A stretch of 64,000 bases of DNA from Phosphitispora fastidiosa (lineage in GTDB: Bacteria > Bacillota > Thermincolia > Thermincolales > UBA2595). Within the stretch, counting starts at the first letter, position 1. Each line of letters begins with the position of its first letter. Positions 25,393-35,274 of this stretch are shown here, piece by piece. The DNA is taken from contig NZ_JAHHUL010000001.1 in NCBI RefSeq assembly GCF_019008365.1, forward strand, positions 62,001-126,000, read 5' to 3'. The notes below the pieces were generated by a model, which worked only from the letters and a program-made list of their open reading frames with translations, searched no databases and was not told the origin of the DNA. The position numbers and the translations under genes are program-made.

Positions 25393-25419
25393 AGGTTCTG
25401 TTTGTAACCTTCATTTTTT
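25389..25419 (+). terminator. terminator of the Cys-rich gene
   Basis: ATGAAGGTT (25389-25397) pairs with AACCTTCAT (25406-25414), followed by a T-run. The stem includes the TGA stop codon. Confidence 0.88.
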
Positions 25420-25646
25420 GTATTTTACTAACAACACAGGTAAAATTATTGGCCCGGAAATATACCAGGGGATACAAAGATACCAGGGCATCTTTTTAAG
25501 CGGCTTACAGGGCAATCTGAGGCTTCGTTTTCCGGAGGATAAGAGTGGTATTTTTGTACTGGAGAACAATGATGTAAGAACACCGAAAAATAGCGTATTT
25601 ATTAACTTCCTATAATAATAATTATGTAAACTAGCGAAAGATAATG

Positions 25647-27797
25647 TTATTGGAGTGTCATTTTATTACTTTTGTCAATTTCTATTAATATTTTTTCGGG
25701 ATTGCCTGCATCTAAAGTGCATCTTCCATCAAAGTAGGTTTTCTTGTCTTCATCGTAAAAACCCCTGATTATTTCCGTCTTTTTTTCGGGTGACAATAGC
25801 TGCCTGGCATGTGCATCGGAGAGTACAATGTTGTTAATCTTAAATGCTATTTTAAAGTCACAATTTCCGCTCCTAATATTCAGGCATCCCCAGGCATTGT
25901 TTCCTCTAATCACCTGTCCCCCGCATTTAGGGCAGATACCCACGACTGGCCTTTTCATGGTTTTCTGATTGGTATTTTGATTGGTATTTTGCATTTTTAC
26001 ATTTGAAACAAGTGCAGCAGTGAATTTTTTAATATCATTCATAAATTCCTGTCTGGTATCCAGTCCCTTTTCGATATCAGCCAGCCTTTTTTCCCAATTG
26101 GCAGTTAATTCAGGTTGTGTTAATTCCGCTTCCGGGATGAGTTTTATTAGTCTTATTCCTTTTTCTGATGGGATTAATATTTTTCCCTTGCGCACTATAT
26201 ACTCTCTGCTAATCAGGGTTTCGATTATTGAAGCTCTGGTTGCGGGAGTGCCCAGGGAGATACTCTTCATTTTTGTCCGCAGTTCTTCATCTTCAATCAG
26301 CTTGCCGGCAGTTTCCATTGCTCCCAACAGACTGGCCTCAGTAAACTGGGATGGTTTTTTTGTTTTCTTGGAGAGCACCACTGCCTTGGCAACATTAAAG
26401 CAATCTCCCTTTTTCACCGCCGGGAGGGTCTGGGCTTCTTCGTCTTCTTTATCTGTATCCTCATCCTTCACCTTCGGCTCAGCCGTATATATGGCTGTCC
26501 AGCCGGGCTTAATGATTACCTTGCCGGTTGTTTTAAACTTATATTTTTCAACCTTGGTAATGATTGTTGTATTTTCAGCTTTGCACGGGCTATAAAAAAC
26601 GGCTGTAAACCGCTTGGCAATTAACATATATACATTGCGCTGATCTGTATTTAAACGCTTTAGATCGGGTTTTACTTCAGTCGGAATGATGGCATGGTGG
26701 TCTGTGAGTTTTGCATCATCCACAAATTTCTTATTAACCGGCAGCTTTGGCAAGGCCAGTAACGGCGCAATGAATTTAGCCAATTCCTGAATAGACTGCA
26801 GATTTTTCAGGATAACCGGAAATGTTGGGATCTGGGCCGCAGCAAGGTGGTTTGAGTCTGTTCTGGGGTATGTAATAAACTTGAATTCTTCATAAAGCTT
26901 TTGTACTATTTCCAGAGTTTTGGCTGCAGATAGTGCGTACTTTTTGTTGCATTCCCGCTGTAAGTCGGTTAGATTATACAGTTTTGGCGGCGCTTCTTCA
27001 GTTTTTTTGTTGACTACAGAACCAATTATGCCAACTTTACCGGTTACATTATCTGATACTTCTTTTGCTGCTGACTCAGTGTCAATTTTCGTATTATTAT
27101 CATTAATATATTTACCCGTGTAGTGTCCGTCAGGGTTTTCAAAAACAGCGTGTACTTCCCAGTAGGGTGTCGGTATGAAATTACGGATTTGTTCTTCCCT
27201 GTTAACTATCATCGCCAGCGTAGGAGTCTGTACCCGGCCGACACTAAGGGTAACACCATGTTTCACTGACATTGCCCTGGTACCGTTCATGCCGACTAAC
27301 CAATCAGCTTCAGCTCTGCAGTAGGCAGCCTGGGCTAAATTATCCTTGGCCGTCCCATCCAGCAAGGTATCAAAACCCTTTTGAATGTCAGGGCCGGCCA
27401 TCGAACTAATCCACAGTCTTTTCACAGGCAGAGTGCAGCCTGTCATCTGATAGATGTACCGGAAGATTAACTCCCCTTCCCTTCCGGCATCAGTACCACA
27501 GATGACAAATTCATAGCTGTTTTTTTTGATGAGGTTGTTTATTACGGTGAACTGACTGGCTGTTTTGGGTGATATGTTGAGTTTGAAAGTATCAGGTATT
27601 ACCGGCAGATTAGTTAATTTCCACCTGCCGGCGCCCACATATTCGTCCGGTGTCGCTAATTCCACTAAATGTCCGACAGCCCAGGTTATATGATAGTCTT
27701 TATTCTCCAGATAGCCGCTCTTAGACACAAACCTCCCCAGTACGCTGGCAATATCTTTGGCAACACTGGGTTTTTCAGTTATTACAAGTTTAGTCAA
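25647..27797 (-). CDS. topB: DNA topoisomerase III (TopB)
   Basis: Type IA topoisomerase of about 716 residues. The TOPRIM domain begins KLVITEKPSVAKDIA and contains GTDAGREGE. The active-site Tyr is at about 310 (FITYPRTDS). The C-terminal region has a zinc-finger-like CPKCGG...GCLNIRSGNC. I favour TTG 27797 (MTKLVITEKP, the family's usual start) with GGGACAGGT upstream; ATG 27815 would add six residues. It lies directly downstream of the ABC-F gene and is probably cotranscribed. Confidence 0.95.
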   Translation of the reverse strand: MTKLVITEKPSVAKDIASVLGRFVSKSGYLENKDYHITWAVGHLVELATPDEYVGAGRWKLTNLPVIPDTFKLNISPKTASQFTVINNLIKKNSYEFVICGTDAGREGELIFRYIYQMTGCTLPVKRLWISSMAGPDIQKGFDTLLDGTAKDNLAQAAYCRAEADWLVGMNGTRAMSVKHGVTLSVGRVQTPTLAMIVNREEQIRNFIPTPYWEVHAVFENPDGHYTGKYINDNNTKIDTESAAKEVSDNVTGKVGIIGSVVNKKTEEAPPKLYNLTDLQRECNKKYALSAAKTLEIVQKLYEEFKFITYPRTDSNHLAAAQIPTFPVILKNLQSIQELAKFIAPLLALPKLPVNKKFVDDAKLTDHHAIIPTEVKPDLKRLNTDQRNVYMLIAKRFTAVFYSPCKAENTTIITKVEKYKFKTTGKVIIKPGWTAIYTAEPKVKDEDTDKEDEEAQTLPAVKKGDCFNVAKAVVLSKKTKKPSQFTEASLLGAMETAGKLIEDEELRTKMKSISLGTPATRASIIETLISREYIVRKGKILIPSEKGIRLIKLIPEAELTQPELTANWEKRLADIEKGLDTRQEFMNDIKKFTAALVSNVKMQNTNQNTNQKTMKRPVVGICPKCGGQVIRGNNAWGCLNIRSGNCDFKIAFKINNIVLSDAHARQLLSPEKKTEIIRGFYDEDKKTYFDGRCTLDAGNPEKILIEIDKSNKMTLQ

Positions 27798-27825
27798 TAG
27801 GACCTGTCCCTTCATAAACCCTGCT

Positions 27826-29466
27826 TCAGTTTGCCATTGTCAGCAGGTTATCCTCTGAATACATGTCATCTCTCAATCTGGCGATAGCTTCGTCTTCCAT
27901 ATACTCGTCATATGTCATTTGCTTATCAATTAGCCCTTTAGGGGTAATCTCAATAATCCTGTTAGCAATTGTTTGCACAAATTGGTGATCATGTGACACA
28001 AATAAGACAGTACCCTTAAAATTAATAAGGCCGTTATTTAAGGCCGTGATAGATTCCAAATCCAGGTGGTTGGTAGGTTCATCCAATAATAATACATTAG
28101 CTCCGCTCAGCATCATCCGGGACAGCATACAGCGGACTTTTTCGCCGCCTGAAATAACACTGGCTTTTTTGAGAGCCTCCTCACCGGAAAAAAACATTCG
28201 ACCTAAAAATCCCCGAATAAAAGATTCATCCTGATCAGAGGAATACTGGCGCAGCCAATCAACAAGGTTCAGATCAACATCAAAATGGCTGTTATTATCC
28301 TTAGGGAAATAAGCCTGGGAAGTTGTCACGCCCCACTTATACTCCCCGCTGTCAGCCTCAATTTCGCCGATCAAGACTTGAAGGAGGGTAGTTTTAGCCA
28401 GTTCATTGGGACCCACCAGGGCTATTTTATCACCGGGGTATACGGTGAAAGTAAGGTTGTCCAGAACCTTTTCACCATCAACAGATTTATTCAGCTCTTC
28501 CACAGACAGCAGGTTATTCCCTGCTTCCCGCTCAGGTTTGAAATCAATAAAAGGGTATTTTCTTGACGAAGGTTTGATATCTTCCAAAGTGAGTTTTTCC
28601 AATTGTTTTTTTCTGGCCGTAGCTTGTTTGGCTTTTGAAGCATTAGAGCTGAATCTCTGGATAAATTTCTTTAGCTCCTGGGTTTTTTCCTCTGTTTTCT
28701 TGTTAGCCTCTTTCAACAGCTTAACCGCTAACTGACTTGATTCATACCAGAAATCGTAGTTACCTACATACAGTTGGACCTTACCGTAATCAATATCAGC
28801 GATGTGGGTACATACTTTATTTAAAAAGTGCCTGTCATGTGAAATAACGATGACGGTGTTTTTGTAATTATATATAAAATGATCCAGCCAGGTAATGGAC
28901 TGGGGATCGAGATGGTTTGTGGGCTCGTCCAGCAAAAGAATGTCGGGATTGCCGAACAATGCCTGGGCCAAGAGAACCCTGACCTTTATCATGCCTTCTA
29001 TATTCTTCATTTTCTTACCATGGAGTTCCACAGGTACACCTAAGCCGGTTAACAATGCAGCCGCCTCCGACTCAGCCTCCCAGCCATTAAGTTCTGCAAA
29101 TTCAGCCTCCAGTTCGGCAGCCTCCATGCCATCGGCATCAGAAAAATCAGTCTTGGCATAAATAGCATCCTTGGCATCCATAATTTCATACAGCCTGCGG
29201 TGTCCCATAATTACCGTTTTTAAAACCTCAAATTCATCAAACTCAAAGTGATCCTGCTTAAGAATCGCTAATCTCTCTCCGGGAGTAATAATTACTTCCC
29301 CTTTGGTAGGCTCGATTTCCCCTGCCAGTATCTGCAGAAAGGTTGACTTGCCTGCTCCGTTAGCTCCAATCAAACCATAACAATTCCCGGGAACAAATTT
29401 AATATTCACATCCTCAAATAACGTCCTTTTGCCATAAGTCAAACTAACTCCGCTTGTACTGATCAA
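27826..29466 (-). CDS. ABC-F family ATPase (YkpA/YbiT-like translation factor)
   Basis: A 546-residue protein with two ABC ATPase domains and no membrane segments, the ABC-F layout. The first Walker A is GANGAGKST at about 36. The second is the atypical GPNELAKTT at about 350, as is normal in the YkpA/YbiT subgroup. Both signature/Walker B pairs are visible (LLDEPTNHLD twice). The inter-domain linker (about 235-310) is rich in Lys and Glu, as expected for the ribosomal P-site tRNA-interaction motif. Such proteins act on the ribosome; whether this one gives antibiotic resistance is not evident. TTG 29466 follows AAAGGCGG. Confidence 0.92.
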   Translation of the reverse strand: MISTSGVSLTYGKRTLFEDVNIKFVPGNCYGLIGANGAGKSTFLQILAGEIEPTKGEVIITPGERLAILKQDHFEFDEFEVLKTVIMGHRRLYEIMDAKDAIYAKTDFSDADGMEAAELEAEFAELNGWEAESEAAALLTGLGVPVELHGKKMKNIEGMIKVRVLLAQALFGNPDILLLDEPTNHLDPQSITWLDHFIYNYKNTVIVISHDRHFLNKVCTHIADIDYGKVQLYVGNYDFWYESSQLAVKLLKEANKKTEEKTQELKKFIQRFSSNASKAKQATARKKQLEKLTLEDIKPSSRKYPFIDFKPEREAGNNLLSVEELNKSVDGEKVLDNLTFTVYPGDKIALVGPNELAKTTLLQVLIGEIEADSGEYKWGVTTSQAYFPKDNNSHFDVDLNLVDWLRQYSSDQDESFIRGFLGRMFFSGEEALKKASVISGGEKVRCMLSRMMLSGANVLLLDEPTNHLDLESITALNNGLINFKGTVLFVSHDHQFVQTIANRIIEITPKGLIDKQMTYDEYMEDEAIARLRDDMYSEDNLLTMAN

Positions 29467-29570
29467 TTTTCTACCGCCTTTATAATTTATAGTTATTCTG
29501 AAAAAGTCACTATCTAACTATTATACTAGAAAATCAAAATTAATTAAACTTTTATAATGTATTTGGGGAA

Positions 29571-29598
29571 GAAAAAAGAGGGGGGTTACCCCTCTTCT
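29571..29598 (-). terminator. terminator of the Calx-beta surface protein gene
   Basis: On the minus strand AGAGGGG and CCCCTCT form the stem with TTTTTTC after it. The hairpin overlaps the end of the coding sequence. Confidence 0.8.
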
Positions 29599-32500
29599 AC
29601 CTGACAACCACTGTAATTTGCTTTACAAGACTATTGTATTTGGCACTTACTACAGTGGTTCCGATTCCGCGGCCTGTAATTTTCCCCGCATTCGCAGTTG
29701 CTACCTCCGGATTTGATGAACTCCACGTCGATATCTGAGTGATATCAGCGGATTCTCCGTTGTTGTCAATTCCGTAGAGGTAAGTTTCTGTTGTTGCTCC
29801 CACAGGTACGGCAACAAAAGATGGGGAACTGAACTGCAGATCAACTATATTTTCCGAAGGACTGTCATCGTCAAGGATAGTCAGAACCGCAGATTTCCGG
29901 GCATCTGTACCTTCTAAGGCGCTTCCGGAACAGCTCAGCAGCTCAATATTTACACTTTCATTAAATTCGGCTCTGGTATCATGAATACTGCTGATGGAGA
30001 ACGTTTTTGAGGTTTCACCGGGGTTGAAGGTCAATGTTCCTGAAACCGGTGTGTAATCAACGCCGGCCGCTGCTGTTCCTCCGGTAATTGCAGCATAACT
30101 TACATCAGCGCTATTGGCTGTATCACCTGTTCTTATTACAGTAACAGTGATGGTATCACCTTCCGCGACCTCATACGAAGCTGAGGAAAATGCGATAAGT
30201 GATAATTCGTTGTCCTTGATCATTATTTGGGCTGCCGCCGGAGTTCCCACTGCCGCTATGAGGGGATTTGTCAAGACCAGGGTTATTGTCTCATTTGCTT
30301 CAAATAAGCTGTCATCATGGGTTGATATTGTTATGGTTTTGGCAGCTTCCCCAACATTAAAGGTCACCGTTCCGGAGGAAGCGGTATAATCCAAATCTGC
30401 CACAGCTGTACCGTCAGAGGTGCTGTAGTCTATGGTGGAAACTACGTCTGTTCCGCCTGTTCTGGTCAGTGTTACAACTACAGAATCACCTTCATCAACA
30501 CTATATACAGCGGACTCAAACTGCACAAACGGCGCCGGGTCATCATCAGTTATTGTTATTTCAGTTATATTTTGAGTGCCCAAAGCTGCCATCACAGGAT
30601 TACTTAAGGCAATGTAGAAATTCTCCTCATATTCGTAAAGAGTGTCATTAATAATCTGGATGTCAAAGCTTTTTACAAGTTCACCCGGATTAAATGTAAG
30701 TGTTCCCGAAGTCATGGTATAATCCGCGCCTGCTTCTCCGGTACCATCAATTGCTGCATAAGCAACGGTTGACGTTACCGCTGCTGCTGCCCGCTGCACG
30801 GTAACAGTAACAACACCTGCGTTTTCAACTGTGCTGTAAGCTGCCGAAACAAACTCAACCAGGGGCGGGGCATCGTTTTCAACTATGATAACATTTGCGT
30901 TTATATTAGTTCCGAGCTCTGCATTTGTTGGGCTGCTTAAGGTTAAACTGAAGTTTTCATCAGGTTCAAAGATGCCGTCATCTATTGATGTTAAGGTAAT
31001 GGCTTGGCTTAATTCACCAGCTGCAAAGGTTATCGTTCCTGAAACCGGACTATAGTCACTTCCGGCGGCGGCTGTGATGTCGGAACTAGTATAGTCAACA
31101 GTTGAAACAGTCCCTATGGCTGAGCGAGTAAGCGTGACAGCAACACTTCCCCCTTCACTCATGCTGTAATTAGTGTCCTCAACTTCTATTACAGGCAGTG
31201 GTGTTGTATCGATAATTGTTAAAACCGCTGCTGCCGGGGCAGCCAAGTCAGCATTAACCGGAGCAGTTAAACTGATATTAACTGTTTCATCTCCCTCTAC
31301 TTCCAGGTCTGAATTTGTGATAACTGTAAACGTTTTGGCAGACTCTCCCGGTCCGAAATTCAGAGTTCCGGCAGTCGGGATATAATCCGTTAAACCGGCA
31401 GTACCCGCAGAAGCTGCATAATTAACTGCAGAAGCGCCTCTTATTGAACCGGTTCTGGATACAGTAACGGTAACTGTATCTCCTTCATCGACTGTGTATC
31501 CTTCTGTGGTGAAGGATATTTCGGGTTTTGAATCATTATCGGAAATATTAATGGCTGCAGAGTTAATGCTGCCCAAAACACAGCCACCCGGACTGCTGAG
31601 GGTAACCTTAAACTCTTCCGCACCTTCAAACGAAATATCATCTAATGTTGAAATAATGACGGTTTTCGTGGTTTCTTCGGCATTAAATGAAATAGTTTGG
31701 GTTAATGGGGCATAATCTTCTCCGGCAATTGCCGAATTATCGATTGCCGAATTATCTGCGGTACTTAAAATGACTGTAGAAGGATTATTCAATAAAGCGC
31801 CTGTCCTTTGTACCGTTATGGTGACCGGATCTCCTTCAGTGACAGCGTAGTTAGCAGTACTGAACCTGACGGCCCGGCTGGCCGAGGTATCCACATAAAA
31901 CGTCCATTGTGCAATTGTGATATTCCCGGCAGCATCTTTTGCAGTGACTTCCAAGGTATGTGCTCCATCCATTAAACCTGAAGCCTGACAAGTGAAAGAT
32001 GCGTCCTTATAACTGTCAACAACCCACCATTCGCTACAGCTATCTGATTCCCAGTGCCCCGGATACTCAAAGGCTGCTGTAACTATGACCCCATCAATTT
32101 TAACGATACTGTAGTTTACTATGTTATTGAAAATGGTCTTCGCTGTAACAACCAGGTTAGGTGACGCTGTTGTGAAAGTTGTTCCTGAACCCGCAAACGT
32201 CAATTCCGGCCCCGAAGTTTCAATAGTATAGCTCCAACTGGAACTCCCCGTAATGCCGCTGCCGGTCCCCTTTGCGGAAACCCAGACGGTATGAGAACCA
32301 TCAGCCAAAGGCGCTCCCGGCTGATAACTGATGGTTTTTGCGGTACTATCATATGAATGTGCTGCTATCATACCATCCACTTTTAATACAATAGATGATG
32401 GGTCAATAGGGTCATTGTCGGTAACCCGGACAGAAACCGCATTATTAATATTTGTTACTCCGGTTGGGTACTTATTGTCAAAGGCGGGTGGTTCGGCCAC

Positions 32501-34183
32501 GTTAAATGTCCAGGACCGGGTTGCAGTATTGCCTAAATTATCTTTGGCCGTCACTTCAATGGTGTGTGGACCATCTCGCAGCCCGGAGGCCTGATATGAT
32601 ATTGCCGCCCCTTTATAACTGTCAATAACCCACCAGCTGCCACAGCTGTCTGACTCCCAATGGCCTTGAAACTGAAGGTCTGCGGAAACAATCACACCGT
32701 CAACTTTAACTAGGTTATAATTTGCCAAATCGCTGATTGAAGTTGTCGCTGTAACAACCAACTGGGGTGAACCTGTTGGATAAGATTCTCCCGTATCAGA
32801 AAACGTCAACTCCGGCCCCGAAGTTTCAATAGTATAGCTCCAACTGGAACTCCCTGTAATGCCGCTGCCGGTCCCCTTTGCGGAAACCCAAACGGTATGA
32901 GAGCCATCAGCCAAAGGCGCTCCCGGCTGATAACTGATGGTTTTTGCGGTACTATCATATGAATGTGCTGCTATCATACCATCCACTTTTAATACAATAG
33001 ATGATGGGTCAATAGGGTCATTGTCGGTAACCCGGACAGAAACCGCATTATTAATATTTGTTATCCCGTTTGGAAATTTACTGTCGAATTTGGCTGGTTC
33101 GGCCACACTGAATGACCAGGATTGTGTTGAAATATTGCCTGCAATATCTTTGGCAGTTACCTCAATGATGTGTGGACCATCTGTCAAATCAGACGCGTGA
33201 TATGTTATTGCAGCCTCTTGATAACTGTCAACAACCCACCAGCTGCCACAGCTATCGGACTCATAATGGCCTTGAAACTGAAGGTCTGTGGAGACAATCA
33301 CACCATCGACCTTAACTACATTATCAGTTGATACATTAGCTGCTGAGTTTGATTTCACAGTTATTATTAAATCAGGTGAGCCTGTGTCAATCACAGCTCC
33401 CGGATAATTAAAGCTCAGACTTGGTTCCAGTCCGGTGGAAAGTATATTAAAGTTCAAGGAAGCTGTAAGGATATTCCCACTTGAATCAGAAGCAGTAATA
33501 GTTGCAATATGTGAATCATTTATTAAAGTACTTGTTAAGATGGGTTGGTAATCTGAGGCCAGCAGACTAAACATGGCAGCAGCTTGTGGAAACTTCATAT
33601 TGCTTAAATTATAAGATACTATGCCGGTGGTTTCGTCATAACTATGTTCCACACGAATACCGTCAATCTGTAATAAAATGCTGTCTGGGTCAATGCTGCC
33701 ATTGTCAGCAAGCTCAAAAGATATTGTGCCGTTTTTTGCAATCGTTCCACCATTAACCGGAACGGTCTCAATGACAACGGGTTTCTCGGAAACATTAAAG
33801 GTCCATTCTTCGGTTAATTGGTTACCGGAGATATCCTTCACTTTAACTTCGATACTGTTAACGCCATCATTCAGATTTTCAGGCTGCACCAGAATTGTGG
33901 CCTTGTTATTGGAATTAGTAAATTCTACCTTGCCATTTACAGGTTTTTTATTAATTTTTATTTTAACATCATCTTTTAATTCAGTATAAGCATTAACACT
34001 TATTATTAACAAAGGACTTGAGGTAGCAAATGTCTTCCCCTGATCGGGAAAAACCAATTCAGGCTGGGGTATCTGTTGACTATGATTATTTTTATCCCAA
34101 TTGGCATCAGCAGCGGTAGAAACAGATATGCATGATGCTGCTAATATTATTGTTAAAAGGATAATGTAGATTTTTTTACGCAT
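29597..34183 (-). CDS. large secreted protein with Ig-like modules, six Calx-beta domains and a Big2 domain
   Basis: A 1528-residue exported protein. It has a signal peptide (MRKKIYIILLTIILAASCISVSTA). Then come Ig-like modules (about 40-760), three of which share a distinctive insert DLQFQGHxESDSCGSWWVxDSY, so each has a lone Cys and paired Trp. Six Calx-beta repeats follow (about 765-1440), with the F-x-x-x-x-Y-x-V-x-E-G-D openings and D-D ends that bind calcium. A Big2-like domain ends the protein (IVDLQFSSPSF to the C-terminus). There is no LPxTG or membrane anchor. It is probably a calcium-stabilised cell-surface or matrix adhesin. Two modules are nearly identical in DNA (period 606 bases). 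It has its own terminator and no partner gene. Confidence 0.88.
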   Translation of the reverse strand: MRKKIYIILLTIILAASCISVSTAADANWDKNNHSQQIPQPELVFPDQGKTFATSSPLLIISVNAYTELKDDVKIKINKKPVNGKVEFTNSNNKATILVQPENLNDGVNSIEVKVKDISGNQLTEEWTFNVSEKPVVIETVPVNGGTIAKNGTISFELADNGSIDPDSILLQIDGIRVEHSYDETTGIVSYNLSNMKFPQAAAMFSLLASDYQPILTSTLINDSHIATITASDSSGNILTASLNFNILSTGLEPSLSFNYPGAVIDTGSPDLIITVKSNSAANVSTDNVVKVDGVIVSTDLQFQGHYESDSCGSWWVVDSYQEAAITYHASDLTDGPHIIEVTAKDIAGNISTQSWSFSVAEPAKFDSKFPNGITNINNAVSVRVTDNDPIDPSSIVLKVDGMIAAHSYDSTAKTISYQPGAPLADGSHTVWVSAKGTGSGITGSSSWSYTIETSGPELTFSDTGESYPTGSPQLVVTATTSISDLANYNLVKVDGVIVSADLQFQGHWESDSCGSWWVIDSYKGAAISYQASGLRDGPHTIEVTAKDNLGNTATRSWTFNVAEPPAFDNKYPTGVTNINNAVSVRVTDNDPIDPSSIVLKVDGMIAAHSYDSTAKTISYQPGAPLADGSHTVWVSAKGTGSGITGSSSWSYTIETSGPELTFAGSGTTFTTASPNLVVTAKTIFNNIVNYSIVKIDGVIVTAAFEYPGHWESDSCSEWWVVDSYKDASFTCQASGLMDGAHTLEVTAKDAAGNITIAQWTFYVDTSASRAVRFSTANYAVTEGDPVTITVQRTGALLNNPSTVILSTADNSAIDNSAIAGEDYAPLTQTISFNAEETTKTVIISTLDDISFEGAEEFKVTLSSPGGCVLGSINSAAINISDNDSKPEISFTTEGYTVDEGDTVTVTVSRTGSIRGASAVNYAASAGTAGLTDYIPTAGTLNFGPGESAKTFTVITNSDLEVEGDETVNISLTAPVNADLAAPAAAVLTIIDTTPLPVIEVEDTNYSMSEGGSVAVTLTRSAIGTVSTVDYTSSDITAAAGSDYSPVSGTITFAAGELSQAITLTSIDDGIFEPDENFSLTLSSPTNAELGTNINANVIIVENDAPPLVEFVSAAYSTVENAGVVTVTVQRAAAAVTSTVAYAAIDGTGEAGADYTMTSGTLTFNPGELVKSFDIQIINDTLYEYEENFYIALSNPVMAALGTQNITEITITDDDPAPFVQFESAVYSVDEGDSVVVTLTRTGGTDVVSTIDYSTSDGTAVADLDYTASSGTVTFNVGEAAKTITISTHDDSLFEANETITLVLTNPLIAAVGTPAAAQIMIKDNELSLIAFSSASYEVAEGDTITVTVIRTGDTANSADVSYAAITGGTAAAGVDYTPVSGTLTFNPGETSKTFSISSIHDTRAEFNESVNIELLSCSGSALEGTDARKSAVLTILDDDSPSENIVDLQFSSPSFVAVPVGATTETYLYGIDNNGESADITQISTWSSSNPEVATANAGKITGRGIGTTVVSAKYNSLVKQITVVVR
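32195..33065 (-). repeat. near-identical 265-bp blocks, 606-bp period, inside the surface protein gene
   Basis: Bases 32195-32459 and 32801-33065 are almost identical (a few substitutions). Each encodes the same Ig-like module portion, and the copies are exactly 606 bases (202 codons) apart, so unequal recombination would keep the frame. Confidence 0.9.
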
Positions 34184-34257
34184 ACCTCATCAACCTGCCT
34201 CTTGTACTTTTCCTAACAATTATCGCTATGTTTGTTAAGGATTAACAGATAAAACAA

Positions 34258-34287
34258 CTAACAACCCAGCATTAACTGGGTTGTTAG
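34258..34287. terminator. long perfect hairpin, probable terminator of the EFR1 operon
   Basis: CTAACAACCCAG (34258-34269) pairs perfectly with CTGGGTTGTTAG (34276-34287). On the minus strand it is followed by TTGTTTTAT. It lies downstream of the ferredoxin gene and upstream of the surface protein gene. Confidence 0.65.
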
Positions 34288-34425
34288 TGTTTATCGGTAC
34301 ATTCCATTGATTTGGTTTTATTTTTTGTTCTCATAACCGTACACCTCATATGTTTTGTCTACATATATCTTACCATAAGTAGTACGGTTAGCCAATCTTT
34401 TCCTATCAATAATTGTACAAAATAT

Positions 34426-35259
34426 TTATACCATTAGTTTTTGCGCGGCAATATCATTTACTGTTGCATTTGGGTGTGTATACCGTCCATTTTTGTCGGT
34501 GTAAAATTTAATAAAACGACCGGATCTCATCTGGACCGATTGCGCAGGACAGAAATTAAGACAGGCATCACAGGCAAAACAAGTAACTGTCTTTTGCCAG
34601 ACGGGTTTCTTATCAACCATTTTTATCTTTTGGGATAAACAAACCTTTTCACATACCCCACAGCCGGAACAATTCTCATCAGCATAATAGGCTTTGCCGT
34701 AATCGCTGGGGATTTCAATAAGAGCAGACCCCAAAAATTCAAAGAAAAAGTTAACCGGATGAGTAATATCGGTGTCATTTACCAGATAGGGTACTTTATT
34801 TGTTATAATATGTTGAAACAAATCAAGCTTATCCTGGACTACTAATTCAAAATCCGCTATTTCTGTAACCGTTGCCTGATGCCATCCTTTAAATTTCGGG
34901 TCATTGCTGGCCATATTCAGGATCAAATAAGAATCCAAGCCCTTCCCCTTTTTCTTCAAGCCCTTTTCTATTTTCTTGAATGCGCTGCTGCAGGGGGTAC
35001 CCTCTCTGGTGGCTGCTGCAAAAACATATTGGGCTGATTTTAAATCCATTTTCCTGATAATACTCTTTACTATCATAGGCACTGTGGCGAAGTGAATCGG
35101 GAATACAAAACCCACCGCGTCTCCGTATGTTTCAATGACGTCCTGGTTTAACAGGCTGACAAGTGGTATTAGATTTGTCTGCGGAAGACGTTTTTGTAAT
35201 TCTTTGGCCACATGTAAGGAATTCCCGGTTCCGGAAAAATAATATATTTCCGTGGTCAT
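34426..35259 (-). CDS. EFR1-family flavodoxin/ferredoxin protein
   Basis: A 277-residue redox protein. A flavodoxin-like N-terminal domain (YYFSGTGNSLHVAKEL, FMN phosphate loop at about 8-14) is fused to two [4Fe-4S] ferredoxin motifs at the C-terminus (CSGCGVCEKVC and CFACDACLNFC). This is the EFR1 family, presumed electron carriers. ATG 35259 follows GGGGAGG. It is the last gene of a five-gene minus-strand run starting at a BCCT transporter driven by a sigma-54-type promoter. Confidence 0.88.
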   Translation of the reverse strand: MTTEIYYFSGTGNSLHVAKELQKRLPQTNLIPLVSLLNQDVIETYGDAVGFVFPIHFATVPMIVKSIIRKMDLKSAQYVFAAATREGTPCSSAFKKIEKGLKKKGKGLDSYLILNMASNDPKFKGWHQATVTEIADFELVVQDKLDLFQHIITNKVPYLVNDTDITHPVNFFFEFLGSALIEIPSDYGKAYYADENCSGCGVCEKVCLSQKIKMVDKKPVWQKTVTCFACDACLNFCPAQSVQMRSGRFIKFYTDKNGRYTHPNATVNDIAAQKLMV

Positions 35260-35274
35260 GAGAACAACCTCCCC

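Noticed and set aside
25364-25615. 83-codon frame after the Cys-rich gene
   Set aside because: It overlaps the previous gene and its perfect terminator, has no ribosome site and no family resemblance.
32195-33065. CRISPR-like array
   Set aside because: The repeats are long, only two to three copies, in frame, and encode Ig-like modules.
29571-34183. Many plus-strand frames opposite the surface protein gene, repeated at 606-base spacing
   Set aside because: They are mirror images of the repeated coding sequence on the other strand and have no start signals.
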